Positions 1-6,917 of a stretch of DNA of 17,978 nucleotides are shown one piece after another. Within the stretch, counting starts at the first letter, position 1. Each line of letters opens with the position of its first letter. Below the pieces are notes generated by a model. It saw only the letters and a list, made by a program, of their open reading frames with translations, made no database searches and was not told where the DNA came from. Source of the stretch: Russula earlei (Eukaryota; Basidiomycota; Agaricomycetes; Russulales; Russulaceae); the NCBI GenBank assembly GCA_025769875.1, contig JAGFNK010000939.1, positions 1 through 17,978 on the forward strand, in the 5' to 3' direction. The position numbers were made by a program, and so were the translations under genes.

Positions 1-257
1 CTTACACAGGCCTATCGTACATGGGACTTACGTTCTCATGGAGTCCTTAGTGACTCGCATTTACATGCACGCATTCTCATGCGGGCATCGACTTAGCATG
101 CACGCATTCTCATGCGGGCTTCACGTTCATACGCACGCATTCTCATGCAGGCATCGGTTTCACGCACACACATTCCCATGCGGGCACTTATCTCGGCTTC
201 GCGCTCACGCATTCTCATGCGGACATATGTCATCGCCAAGATGCGGGGGGATCCATT
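1..257 (+). repeat. 33-bp tandem repeat inside decayed copia pol
   Basis: Five 18-bp cores of the form cacgcattctcatgcggg start at 68, 101, 134, 167 and 206. The spacing is exactly 33, 33, 33 and 39 bp, so every step is a multiple of three. Read in frame, each unit gives a HAFSCG-like peptide. The block lies directly upstream of the recognisable copia RT motif, so it probably grew inside that pol gene. The flanks (1-63 and 224-257) hold nothing else I can identify. There are no conserved spacers, so this is not a CRISPR array. Confidence 0.75.
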
Positions 258-330
258 GCCATTTTCTTATTAGTTCACATCCTCTCTGCCGATGACATCA
301 TTATCTTAGGTGACCCTCACGGTCTCAACG

Positions 331-363
331 CTCACATCTACAGGGAGTGCTCACATCTACGGG
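331..363 (+). repeat. short tandem duplication in copia pol
   Basis: The word ctcacatctac followed by aggg or ggg occurs twice in a row here, between the DDIIILGD block and the YELTDLGEI block. It is another small in-place expansion inside the decayed copia RT. Confidence 0.6.
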
Positions 364-724
364 CACATTATACATCCTTGTCTATATGCTATGAGTTGAC
401 AGATCTAGGCGAGATTGCATCATATCTCAGGATCTGCGTTACACGTGATCACTCGGCTAACACAGACATCGATCAATCAAGGTACATCTCGGATCGCTTC
501 GGGATGGCGGATTCCACTCCGCTCCACTCCTGTAATCTCGGAGGTCTTACCTCGGGATAGCAGACTTCCGTTCAGCTTCCGCATTATGCTCCGTTCCAAT
601 GTGGAAGTCCAGTTGATCAAGCACTCCGGAGACGCAACGCCTATGGCAATTAGGGAATATATTAATGTTTTAACGGCGGCCTCCCCTATGTGCAGATCTG
701 AACACTTCACTGGACACTTTCCTG

Positions 725-885
725 GCAGTCTCTTGACTGCGTCTACGATTTCCTGGCAGTCTCTCGACTGTGTGTTTACACGCGTTCACACACGTTCACA
801 CTCTCCTTTGCAGTCTCTTGCCTGCATACACATATTCATTTGGAGTCTTTCGACTCGCAGTCTCTCGACTCACCAACTCTTTAAT
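725..885 (+). repeat. imperfect cagtctctcgactg repeats
   Basis: Variants of the 14-mer cagtctctcgactg (also cagtctcttgactg, cagtctcttgcctg, gagtctttcgactcg) recur five or more times. They lie where the RNase H part of copia pol should be. The word is itself a short palindrome (cagtc..gactg), so it may have spread by local slippage or hairpin-mediated duplication. Confidence 0.6.
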
Positions 886-1028
886 CACTTGCATTTCACT
901 GCAATACCTACCTCATCAAGACGTCCACCTGCTGATGGTCTTACCACACTGCACGCCCACGCGCGACACCAGTCCTTTCATTACTGGGTTAGATCTCTCT
1001 TGATCTAATCTACCGACTGTCTCAATCA

Positions 1029-1036
1029 CGGGGGGA
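1029..1036 (+). other. polypurine tract of the copia element
   Basis: The run cgggggga lies immediately before the TGTTGAGA LTR start and just after the end of the pol remnant. This is the position and composition of a plus-strand priming site. Confidence 0.6.
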
Positions 1037-1502
1037 TGTTGAGATTATCATTGATTTGGGTGATTTGGTATGTTACCACTACCCTGGGATGTTGTGATGT
1101 AATCACAGCTCAGATGCGTTGATGCGTCGGTTACATGGACCGGGCATCACCAGCTCAGCTCATATGCTGAGATCTGTGTTACTTACAATGATAAGTTAAT
1201 TGATGACAATCGGTAGCTACTAATGACTGATCCTTGTATGATCTTTGTTTCTTATTGATGATAGCTACTTGCAGTGTACTTAGAGACGCTCTGGAGTACT
1301 TAAGAGCATCGTATTTCGATAGATCACTTCAGTCTTGTCTTACACAAATACTGAAGTGAGTACTTACTGTTTCCTATCTTATCTCTCACATCTAATCACG
1401 TGTTGTAGATATCTTTTGATAGGTATTACTGAATTACAGTCTTGTCTTACACAATACTGAAATATCTTTTGATAGATCTTAAGGATCTTATCGCTCTTAT
1501 CA
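1037..1502 (+). repeat. 3' LTR of the copia element
   Basis: The LTR starts TGTTGAGATTATCATTGATT directly after a G-rich tract. The probable end is ...ctcttatca at 1502; the last few bases are uncertain. The gag zinc-knuckle region of element A begins within ten bases of that end, so the copia element appears to have inserted into gag. Internal duplications support a rearranged LTR: cagtcttgtcttacaca occurs near 1331 and again near 1437, and atatcttttgatag near 1408 and near 1462. The partner LTR and target duplication would lie left of the window. Confidence 0.65.
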
Positions 1503-1507
1503 TAACC

Positions 1508-1782
1508 TGCGCCCATCTGCTTCAACATTCCAATGCACGAACAACCTCTGCTATTACTGTGGAAAGAAAAATCATATGGCAAACCAATGTAGAGCAATGA
1601 AAGCAGCCCAAGGACATCAAAGACAAGGTTCTTGCCCCCAAACAGTCAGAGCCACCACTATCCAAGATGAGAACATTGAACCAGCGCAAGAAGAACCCAT
1701 ACCTGTTGCATCCCTGACAACTTGGAGACAAACACTTGCAGATTCGATCCTCTGCCCAAGATCTGCTCCTATGGATTTTTAA
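1508..1782 (+). pseudogene. gag: element A gag, C-terminal nucleocapsid part
   Basis: The frame containing 1549 reads NNLCYYCGKKNHMANQC, a perfect CX2CX4HX4C zinc knuckle (cysteines at 1549 and 1558, histidine at 1573, last cysteine at 1588). This is the RNA-binding nucleocapsid motif of Gag. About 60 further residues follow to a TAA at 1780-1782. The upstream 5' part is missing from the window because copia LTR sequence abuts at about 1502. The protease frame overlaps the gag end in the -1 frame (1722-1782), suggesting that gag and pol were linked by a -1 frameshift. No canonical slippery heptamer survives there. As a partial copy in a decayed element it is not functional. Confidence 0.75.
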
Positions 1783-2633
1783 TTGGACCCCCTTCTGCAC
1801 TGAGAAGGGATGTGGTCCAAATCAGTATGATACAAAGAGAAATCAATTACCCCAAAGTTTTTACCAAGAATATTTGCTCCCCGTCCATTGCCTTAAAAGT
1901 GACTCTTGTGGGGAAGACAAGTGGCAAAGAAATTGGTGCAAGAGCCTTACTTGACAGTGGGTCAGAAGGAATGATAATCTATGAACAATTCACCCAAAGA
2001 CACCACCTGCACCTCCGAACTATGACCAAACCCTTGCCAGCACAAAATGTAGATGGAACACAAAATGCCAATGGACTGATACCTTTTAGCACCATTCAAA
2101 GACTTTGTATTCAAGCGCATACAGGCGCTACTCATGATGAACAAGCAGAATTCCTTGTCACTAATATTAGAGATCACAACATCATCCCAGGAACAGATTG
2201 GTTACGACACCACAACCCAGATATCGATTGGGCAAATGATACAATCACACTAAAGAACTGCCCCCAAACCTGCCTTACCACGCACCTGAGTATAACCATT
2301 GCATCTGCATCTGGAACATGAAATTACCAAATACAAGCGCTTACTTTCCCTGAAGAAGAAGAACCCGAGTTCGCAAATGTCACTGCACTAATCTTCCCAG
2401 ACACTGAAGGATTATTGAATCCATGTGTTGATGAACAGATCCATGATGCATTTAGCCCAAGAACAATCAACATAAGAGCCAAATCAACCACAGCTACCAA
2501 GCTAGCACATTCAGAAACACCCCCAAAGACACTAGGCAAACTTATCCCTACCCAATTCTTGAAATGGCAAAAGGTTTTTGATGAACAAGCTTCTCAACAC
2601 CTTCCTGCTCACCAACCATGAGACCACACAATC
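1722..2633 (+). pseudogene. pol: element A pol: retropepsin and start of RT
   Basis: The aspartic protease is visible as ALLDSGSEGMII (catalytic D-S-G), followed by the typical downstream block NIIPGTDWLRHHNPDIDW. The protease cleaves the Gag-Pol polyprotein inside the particle. A TGA at 2319-2321 interrupts the frame. The same frame then continues through an acidic linker to FLKWQKVFDEQASQHLPAHQP, the sequence found just before Ty3/gypsy RT. A second TGA at 2619-2621 sits at the conserved aromatic of the HRP-(W/Y/F)-DH motif. The frame then runs DHTI up to 2633, where element B is inserted. It resumes as NLKPG at 11049 after one copy of the 5-bp duplication. Confidence 0.85.
2629..2633. repeat. 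target-site duplication of element B (left copy)
   Basis: The sequence caatc directly precedes the TGTCACC end of the LTR and recurs at 11044-11048 directly after the other LTR. Both copies are exact. Five bp is the usual size for Ty3/gypsy integrases. Confidence 0.9.
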
Positions 2634-3126
2634 TGTCACCGACTGGGGGCGGTGTCGCTGACAAATCATTTCACGCGCGAGACGTGCGCACCGAGTCGAG
2701 CGAGACGACGAGTTCTCGCGAGAGTCGGGGATCTCGGTGACAACACAGCGAAGGCTAGTGTGTACCACGGAGAGGAAATGTGATAGAAAAGTCTTCGGGT
2801 TCGAAGACTTTGAGAAGAGGGAAAGTTTCTGAGTTGATTGCTTGATTCTCTGCAAGCCTACAGTTCCGAAGCTAGAATCCAGTGATATTCACAAGAGAAC
2901 AAGCTTAAGGCTTGTTCTCTGTTATTGACAGGTTTATATAGACAACTATGTCCTATATCAAATAGCAGACATGAGGTAGCAACGAGACGGTCTGGACTGG
3001 AACACGCTGGAAAGTAGTGGTACATGCGAGGCTGAGTGAGTCATACAAACGCGCGGGAATCGTGAGGCTTGTCCAGGTTGGCTTGTCCGGTTGCCGGTTC
3101 GGTCCGAGGGACCGGTATCTGTGACA
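2634..3126 (-). repeat. 3' LTR of element B
   Basis: The 493-bp repeat is collinear with 10551-11043 and has no indels. Read on the minus strand it starts TGTCACAGATACCGG and ends CAGTCGGTGACA, giving short terminal inverted repeats TGTCAC/GTGACA. It carries the same TATA-like box (complement 2933-2940) and the same palindromes as the 5' LTR. Confidence 0.95.
2788..2811 (-). other. perfect 10-bp hairpin in the LTR of element B
   Basis: The arms aaagtcttcg (2788-2797) and cgaagacttt (2802-2811) pair perfectly around a 4-nt loop. The second copy is at 10705-10728 in the other LTR. The only transversion between the two LTRs lies in the loop, so both stems are intact. It falls in the predicted R-U5 part, so it would be present in the RNA leader. 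Confidence 0.7.
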
Positions 3127-3139
3127 TCACCCCCTTGTT
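3127..3139 (-). other. polypurine tract of element B
   Basis: On the minus strand AACAAGGGGGTGA lies immediately upstream of the TGTCACAG start of the 3' LTR. This is the position of the plus-strand primer in LTR retrotransposons. Confidence 0.7.
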
Positions 3140-3384
3140 AACGTCTAAGCAACATAGGGGATAATGGTGGAGCGACAGTGGTGGGTATGGAAGTGAATCT
3201 GGTCACGAGGGACTCAACATATTTTCTCGGGTCTGCATCGTCGATGGGGACTTCTGCAGTAGTCGGCTATGTGTCCTTGGCGGTTGCAAAGAATGCAGAC
3301 GGCGATCTTGGAGCATTCAAAGGTATCGTGTCCTCCGTCCTTGCACCAAGCGCATCTGTCAGAGAGTCGGGGGGAGAATTGGTA

Positions 3385-3389
3385 CCACG
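3385..3389. repeat. target-site duplication of the solo LTR (right end in LTR sense)
   Basis: The sequence ccacg occurs here and, exactly, at 4219-4223, flanking the TG...CA ends of the solo LTR. Confidence 0.85.
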
Positions 3390-3710
3390 TGTCAAGACAC
3401 GTACTGCTGATCACTAAGGACTCAGGAGCAGGTGGGCAAGGGTCGGAACAGATGATATGCGGCGAAGGCGGCGTTGAACAAGAGGACAAGCCAAACGACG
3501 AGGAGGTACCAGATGGGAACTGGTAGGTGTTGCAAGAGACAAAGGCGAAGGCTGGAGGCCAGTGTAGCGAGGGGACTTTAAACAAGGCGGTCGTTGAAGA
3601 GTACCTTGGAAGCGAGGGGAATCTTTAGACTGAGCGGTCACAGGGGAGTACCCAGGAAGATGAGAGTATCACAAATGGACAGTCTGACGACTGCCATGCT
3701 TCGTTGGGGC

Positions 3711-3718
3711 TTATATAC
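3711..3718 (-). promoter_or_regulatory. TATA box of the solo LTR
   Basis: On the minus strand TGTATATAAGCCCC gives TATATAAG about 500 bp into the LTR. This is a plausible U3/R boundary with transcription heading towards 3390 and into the zinc-knuckle segment of the interrupted ORF. Confidence 0.5.
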
Positions 3719-3853
3719 AGTGTACAAGGTCGATTACAAAGCACTGGAACTATTCTAGACTCTTTGGTACCATCCAATAGGACTACAGAGGCATAAACTT
3801 GCTTGTGTCAACTTTCAGGCTTACTGAGCGCATTACTGATCATTGTGGAGTGA

Positions 3854-3954
3854 TGACATCATTATGATGTCACTGTGGAGCGCTTAGTGAGCCTATGAGG
3901 TCACTGTGGAGTCGCTCAGTCAGCCATGATGTCATTGGAGCCTTGATGACGTCA
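3854..3954 (-). promoter_or_regulatory. CRE-like site cluster in the solo LTR U3
   Basis: A perfect CRE palindrome tgacgtca lies at 3947-3954. A 9-bp inverted repeat tgacatcat-t-atgatgtca lies at 3854-3872, and another tgatgtca near 3928. Repeated gtcactgtggag words lie between them. All are upstream of the TATA box in LTR sense. ATF/CREB-type bZIP factors bind such sites; whether they act here is inference. Confidence 0.45.
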
Positions 3955-4218
3955 GATGATTTATGCAACAGTTTCTAAGAGTTTGTGCCACTGTTTCGGG
4001 TCCATGGTGGCTGGGTGGCCATGTGGCTGCCACGCGATGATTACCCGATTAGGAAACCGGTGCCTGGTCGTGTTAGAATGCCTTTGCAATAGCAATATCT
4101 TGTACCACAGGAGGGATAGCCCAGAAAATGGAAGGGAGTCGGCAATGCAAAGTGAGAGAGGTCTTTCTTGAGTAAAATAGGACAATCTTCGGCCAGGACT
4201 TGGCCTTGGTTCATAACA

Positions 4219-4223
4219 CCACG
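4219..4223. repeat. target-site duplication of the solo LTR (left end in LTR sense)
   Basis: This exact ccacg copy sits immediately before the TGTTATGAACC start of the solo LTR on the minus strand and matches 3385-3389. Confidence 0.85.
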
Positions 4224-4308
4224 GATTGAGGAGAGCTTGTTTAGCGTCCTGATGTTCTTGTTCGGTGAGCTGAGGCATAGTCCCGAATAGGATGCATGGT
4301 TCGAGGCG

Positions 4309-4510
4309 AGCTTTAGCGTTAGCTTTAGCGTTAGCTTTAGCGTTAGCTTTAGCGTTAGCTTTAGCGTTAGCTTTAGCGTTAGCTTTAGCGTTAGCTTTAG
4401 CGTTAGCTTTAGCGTTAGCTTTAGCGTTAGCTTTAGCGTTAGCTTTAGCGTTAGCTTTAGCGTTAGCTTTAGCGTTAGCTTTAGCGTTAGCTTTAGCGTT
4501 AGCTTTAGCT
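4309..4510 (-). repeat. perfect 12-bp coding microsatellite (Asn-Ala-Lys-Ala)n
   Basis: The unit agctttagcgtt is repeated 16 times plus a partial copy, with no base changes. On the minus strand in the third ORF it reads AAC GCT AAA GCT, giving Asn-Ala-Lys-Ala, about 67 residues of alternating Ala with Asn or Lys. The opposite strand is also open (Leu-Ala repeats), a by-product of the sequence. The uniformity points to recent slippage growth or copy-number variation. Confidence 0.92.
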
Positions 4511-5463
4511 AATTTGACTTCTGAATCTCTTACTTCCCACATCATGTCGTGGTATCTTTCTCGAGCGGTGACGAGGGAATTTGCCATCTGTCGTGTTTTC
4601 TTTATGGCGAATCGATAACGACGTACTTCGGCCTCTAATGACAGGTCTTGTTCGAACCTAAGCGCCTCATCTATCGCTTTAGTGTGTCTGAGGCCCTCTT
4701 TGAACAAGAAGGCATCTTTTTGCGTAAGGAGGGGGCGAGGGTAGGGATCAGCTCGAGCTCGGATAGGGATGCGGTGAGTGGGACATCCAGGGCCGTAGGT
4801 GGCTAAGAGAGAGGGGAAGCCGTATGCAAGATCAGGGAGGACGAAGCGAGGGGGGGAGCGTGTCTTCCTCATTTCCGGGGTCTGGAATTAGTAATTCTAG
4901 ACCTAGGTCTCCTTCTTCCCATCCTTCTCCAAGTTCCTCTAGTTCTGAGCGTTGTACATGGTTGATGGTTGGCTCATAGACAGGAGGTGGTGTCCTCTCG
5001 AGGTTTATTGGGGCGAAGTTCTCGTTTAGTACGACTATGTTTCCGACTCATTGGATGGTGGGTGTAGTGATGCGTGGGGGGATTGGATTAGGGTCGGGTG
5101 AAGGGGTGCGAACGTGATAGGATGGACTGCGAGTTCTTATGGGTGTGTTGGTCCCTCTGGTGGGGGATCGATTGCCGAAGGCACGTAGTATCATGGTGAG
5201 GGAGTCGTCTTCCCACAGTTCGTGTGCTTGGACAATCATAGTGGCATGCTGTGCGGTGCGTCGGATGAGTAGTCTGGTATTGATAGTGGCTGCTGTCGAG
5301 GGGGATGGCTCTCTAGACAGTGGTAGATGGATGAGCGTAGGAGAATATGGAGGGGTTGGTACGAGAGTGGCAGTGGAAGCGGTAGGGGAGTTCTGGGTGG
5401 ATGACATGTTGTTGTATTTGGGGGTGAAGTGGTAGGGGATGGTCGTTTGTGAGTGGTGTCTTT

Positions 5464-5922
5464 TTATACCTTAGGTCGTCCAGCCGAGGCGGAGTAGTAT
5501 TCTTTTAGAAGTTCTGGGGTGTTGAGATCGTAGTGGTTAACCCATGAGTCATCTGACGCAGGGTACCCTTTCCAATGCACGAGGTATTGGAGCTTACGTG
5601 TTCGTCCAAATCTTCTTGTGTCTAGAATCGCTTCAATTTCGTATTCTTCTTCATTTTCGATGGTCGGTGGAGGTCGTGTAAATGGCGTGCCATATTCCTC
5701 CGTCTCCTTATAAGGGAGAAGTAGGTTGACGTGAAAGACGTCGTGTATCTTCATTGACGGCGGGAGTTGTAATTGGTACGCAACTTTGGAAATTCTTTTT
5801 GTGATAGGGAATGGGCCGTATCTTTTAGGCATTAGTTTGCATGTTCCTCGTGTCTTGAGGTTCTTTGCTTCTAGCCATACAAGGGTCCCTTCTTCCATCT
5901 CTTTGGTGTCGGGTTTTAGGGG
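5464..5922 (-). pseudogene. pol: element B pol C-terminus: GPY/F region and chromodomain
   Basis: The frame reads VWLEAKNLKT and LMPKRYGPFPI (the GPY/F motif of Ty3/gypsy integrases), then HDVFHVNLLLPY, then a chromodomain: EYEIEAILDTRR, KLQYLVHWKGYP, DDSWVNHYDL. The three aromatic cage positions (Tyr, Trp, Trp) are present. Chromodomains of this kind direct integration towards methylated-histone chromatin in chromoviruses. Pol ends with a stop at 5464-5466. The upstream integrase core is in a different frame; dropping out of register at the CCCC run (complement 5919-5922) by one missing base would explain it. Confidence 0.88.
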
Positions 5923-6917
5923 TTGTTGTTTCGTTCAAGAAGTTGTTGGGCATCTTGTCTTGCTTTTTCCAGTTGTTTCAGGCAATTCGTGGATGAGGGT
6001 ATGTTGTTGTCTTCTAGACTGATGTCAATTTGGGGTTTGAATCCCATGAGGAGTTCGTGTGGTGATCTTCGTGATGTTTCATGCTTCCATGAGTTGTGCG
6101 CGTATTCTGCCAAGGGGAGCATTTTTGCCCAGGAATGTGGGTGAGTCGTGGTCCAGGGTCTTAGATATTGTTCTAGCCATGCGTTCATCCGTTCTGTTTG
6201 TCCATTGGTTTGGGGGTGGAACACGGTGGACATGTTTTGTTTGATGCCTAGATTTTTACATAAGGCTTTCGAGAAGTTTGATGTGAATTGAGGGTCTCTG
6301 TCGGAGATGATTCTTTTGGGAATGCCAAACCAGGGCACGAGGTGTTTCAGATATTCGTGTGCAACACCTGTTCCATCAATCGTTTTGTTGCATGGGATGA
6401 ACTTTGTCGCTTTAGAGCATCCTTGATCGACTATGGTAAGGACACTGTCAAATCCTTCTGATTTTGGTAGGTCGGTGATCAGATCCATAGATACGTATTG
6501 AAAAGGGCCTTGTTCAACGTGTGTGTCGAGTGGAAAAGTTGTGGCTTTCTTTCTAGGTATGTTGGTTTTGGACTCTTGGCATTTGGCACAACCTTTGATG
6601 TATTGTTCTACGAATTGTCGTAGTTTGGGTCCTTCGTAATGTTGTTTGACTAGGTCCCAGGTATTTGCTATTCCAGGGTGTCCTGCAAAGGGGGTGTCAT
6701 GGAATTGTCTTAGGATTTCTCGTCGTTTGTCAATTTTGTCTGGTAGGTAAGTTTTTCTTGCAAGGATTTCAGGTGGTAGTAGTGTGGTTTTTTGTTCTCC
6801 TACCCCCTTGTTAAGGTCTTTGCGACGAGAAAGTGTATCGGCGATAGTGTGTGTGTGTCCAGGGACGTGTTCCATAGTGATGTTAAAGTCTTGCATATAT
6901 TGCATCCATCTGGCTTG
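5916..6917 (-). CDS. pol: element B integrase (with RNase H end)
   Basis: This uninterrupted block follows the TGA at 6918-6920. It opens with the end of RNase H (HVPGHTHTIADTLSRR). The integrase follows: an HHCC zinc-binding domain (HDTPFAGHPG...CAKCQESK), then a DDE catalytic core with Asp in VSMDLITDLP, Asp in IISDRDPQF and Glu in QTERMNAWLEQYL. Integrase inserts the cDNA into host DNA; the 5-bp duplication around B is its footprint. The block ends at 5916 through a one-base frameshift just before the GPY/F region. It is part of the pol polyprotein, not a separate gene. Confidence 0.9.
   Translation of the reverse strand, partial: QARWMQYMQDFNITMEHVPGHTHTIADTLSRRKDLNKGVGEQKTTLLPPEILARKTYLPDKIDKRREILRQFHDTPFAGHPGIANTWDLVKQHYEGPKLRQFVEQYIKGCAKCQESKTNIPRKKATTFPLDTHVEQGPFQYVSMDLITDLPKSEGFDSVLTIVDQGCSKATKFIPCNKTIDGTGVAHEYLKHLVPWFGIPKRIISDRDPQFTSNFSKALCKNLGIKQNMSTVFHPQTNGQTERMNAWLEQYLRPWTTTHPHSWAKMLPLAEYAHNSWKHETSRRSPHELLMGFKPQIDISLEDNNIPSSTNCLKQLEKARQDAQQLLERNNNP

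Larger units (their letters stand above)
258..1008 (+). pseudogene. Ty1/copia pol remnant (RT C-terminal part and RNase H)
   Basis: This is the decayed 3' part of a copia polyprotein. From 258 one frame reads FLLVHILSADDIIILGD, which matches the copia RT catalytic block (usually ..HVDDxxILGD) with a small insertion. From 378 the same frame reads YELTDLGEIASYL, then VTRD, then SRYI and RFGMADSTP, the usual continuation of copia RT. After a frameshift near 560-590, the frame containing 628-672 reads DATPMAIREYINVL, resembling the linker before RNase H. Near 930-1000 ADGLTTLHAHARHQSF resembles the conserved ADGLTKALPR.RH end of copia pol. Between them, about 720-900, the coding sequence is replaced by short imperfect repeats of cagtctctcgactg. 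The end lies about 30 bp before the 3' LTR, as expected. The gene cannot be functional. Confidence 0.72.
3390..4218 (-). mobile_element. solo LTR of an A-like family inside the third ORF of B
   Basis: Read on the minus strand this 829-bp element begins TGTTATGAACCAAGGCC and ends TTGACA, and is flanked by exact ccacg duplications. Its first ~216 bp (down to about 4003) align without large gaps to the start of the 3' LTR of element A (17459 to about 17675). By eye roughly five in six positions match, so it belongs to the same or a sister family. It carries a TATA box and CRE-like sites and no internal coding region, so it is the recombined remnant of a full insertion. Element plus duplication is 834 bp, a multiple of three, so the interrupted ORF reads into it and stops at 3961-3963. 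Confidence 0.88.
3214..5407 (-). pseudogene. element B third ORF: Pro/Ser-rich, helical, double zinc-knuckle protein
   Basis: The ORF starts at a true ATG (5405-5407), 56 nt after the pol stop, on the same strand as gag-pol. The first 119 residues are Ser/Thr/Pro-rich. After a TGA at 5048-5050 the frame continues as an acidic stretch (VYEPTINHV, EELGEGWEEGDLG). A one-base shift in a run of seven G/C (4850-4856) leads to a charged, probably helical segment and then a perfect Asn-Ala-Lys-Ala array. At 4219 it is split by a solo LTR. Past the LTR, from 3384, the same frame continues WYQFSPRLSD and then two CX2CX4HX4C knuckles (CAWCKDGGHDTFEC and CILCNRQGHIADYC), stopping at 3214-3216. Without the LTR the product would be about 450 residues. 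I do not recognise the family. The knuckles suggest nucleic-acid binding, perhaps as a second nucleocapsid-like protein; that is inference. Confidence 0.7.

Noticed and set aside
415..1008. A single 197-residue protein
   Set aside because: Only parts resemble copia pol, in two different frames; the long frame includes short-repeat sequence and is not an intact gene.
3961..4218. C-terminal tail of the Asn-Ala-Lys-Ala protein (LSLCIADSLPF...)
   Set aside because: This is solo-LTR sequence read through in frame after insertion, not the native C-terminus; the native continuation is at 3384 downward.
4309..4510. CRISPR-like regular repeat
   Set aside because: It is a head-to-tail 12-bp microsatellite with no spacers, in a eukaryotic retroelement.
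4292..4618. Open frame on the + strand encoding a long Leu-Ala repeat (signal-like or membrane-like)
   Set aside because: It is the antisense of the 12-bp array in the third ORF of B; a perfect 12-bp repeat without stops is open in other frames automatically.
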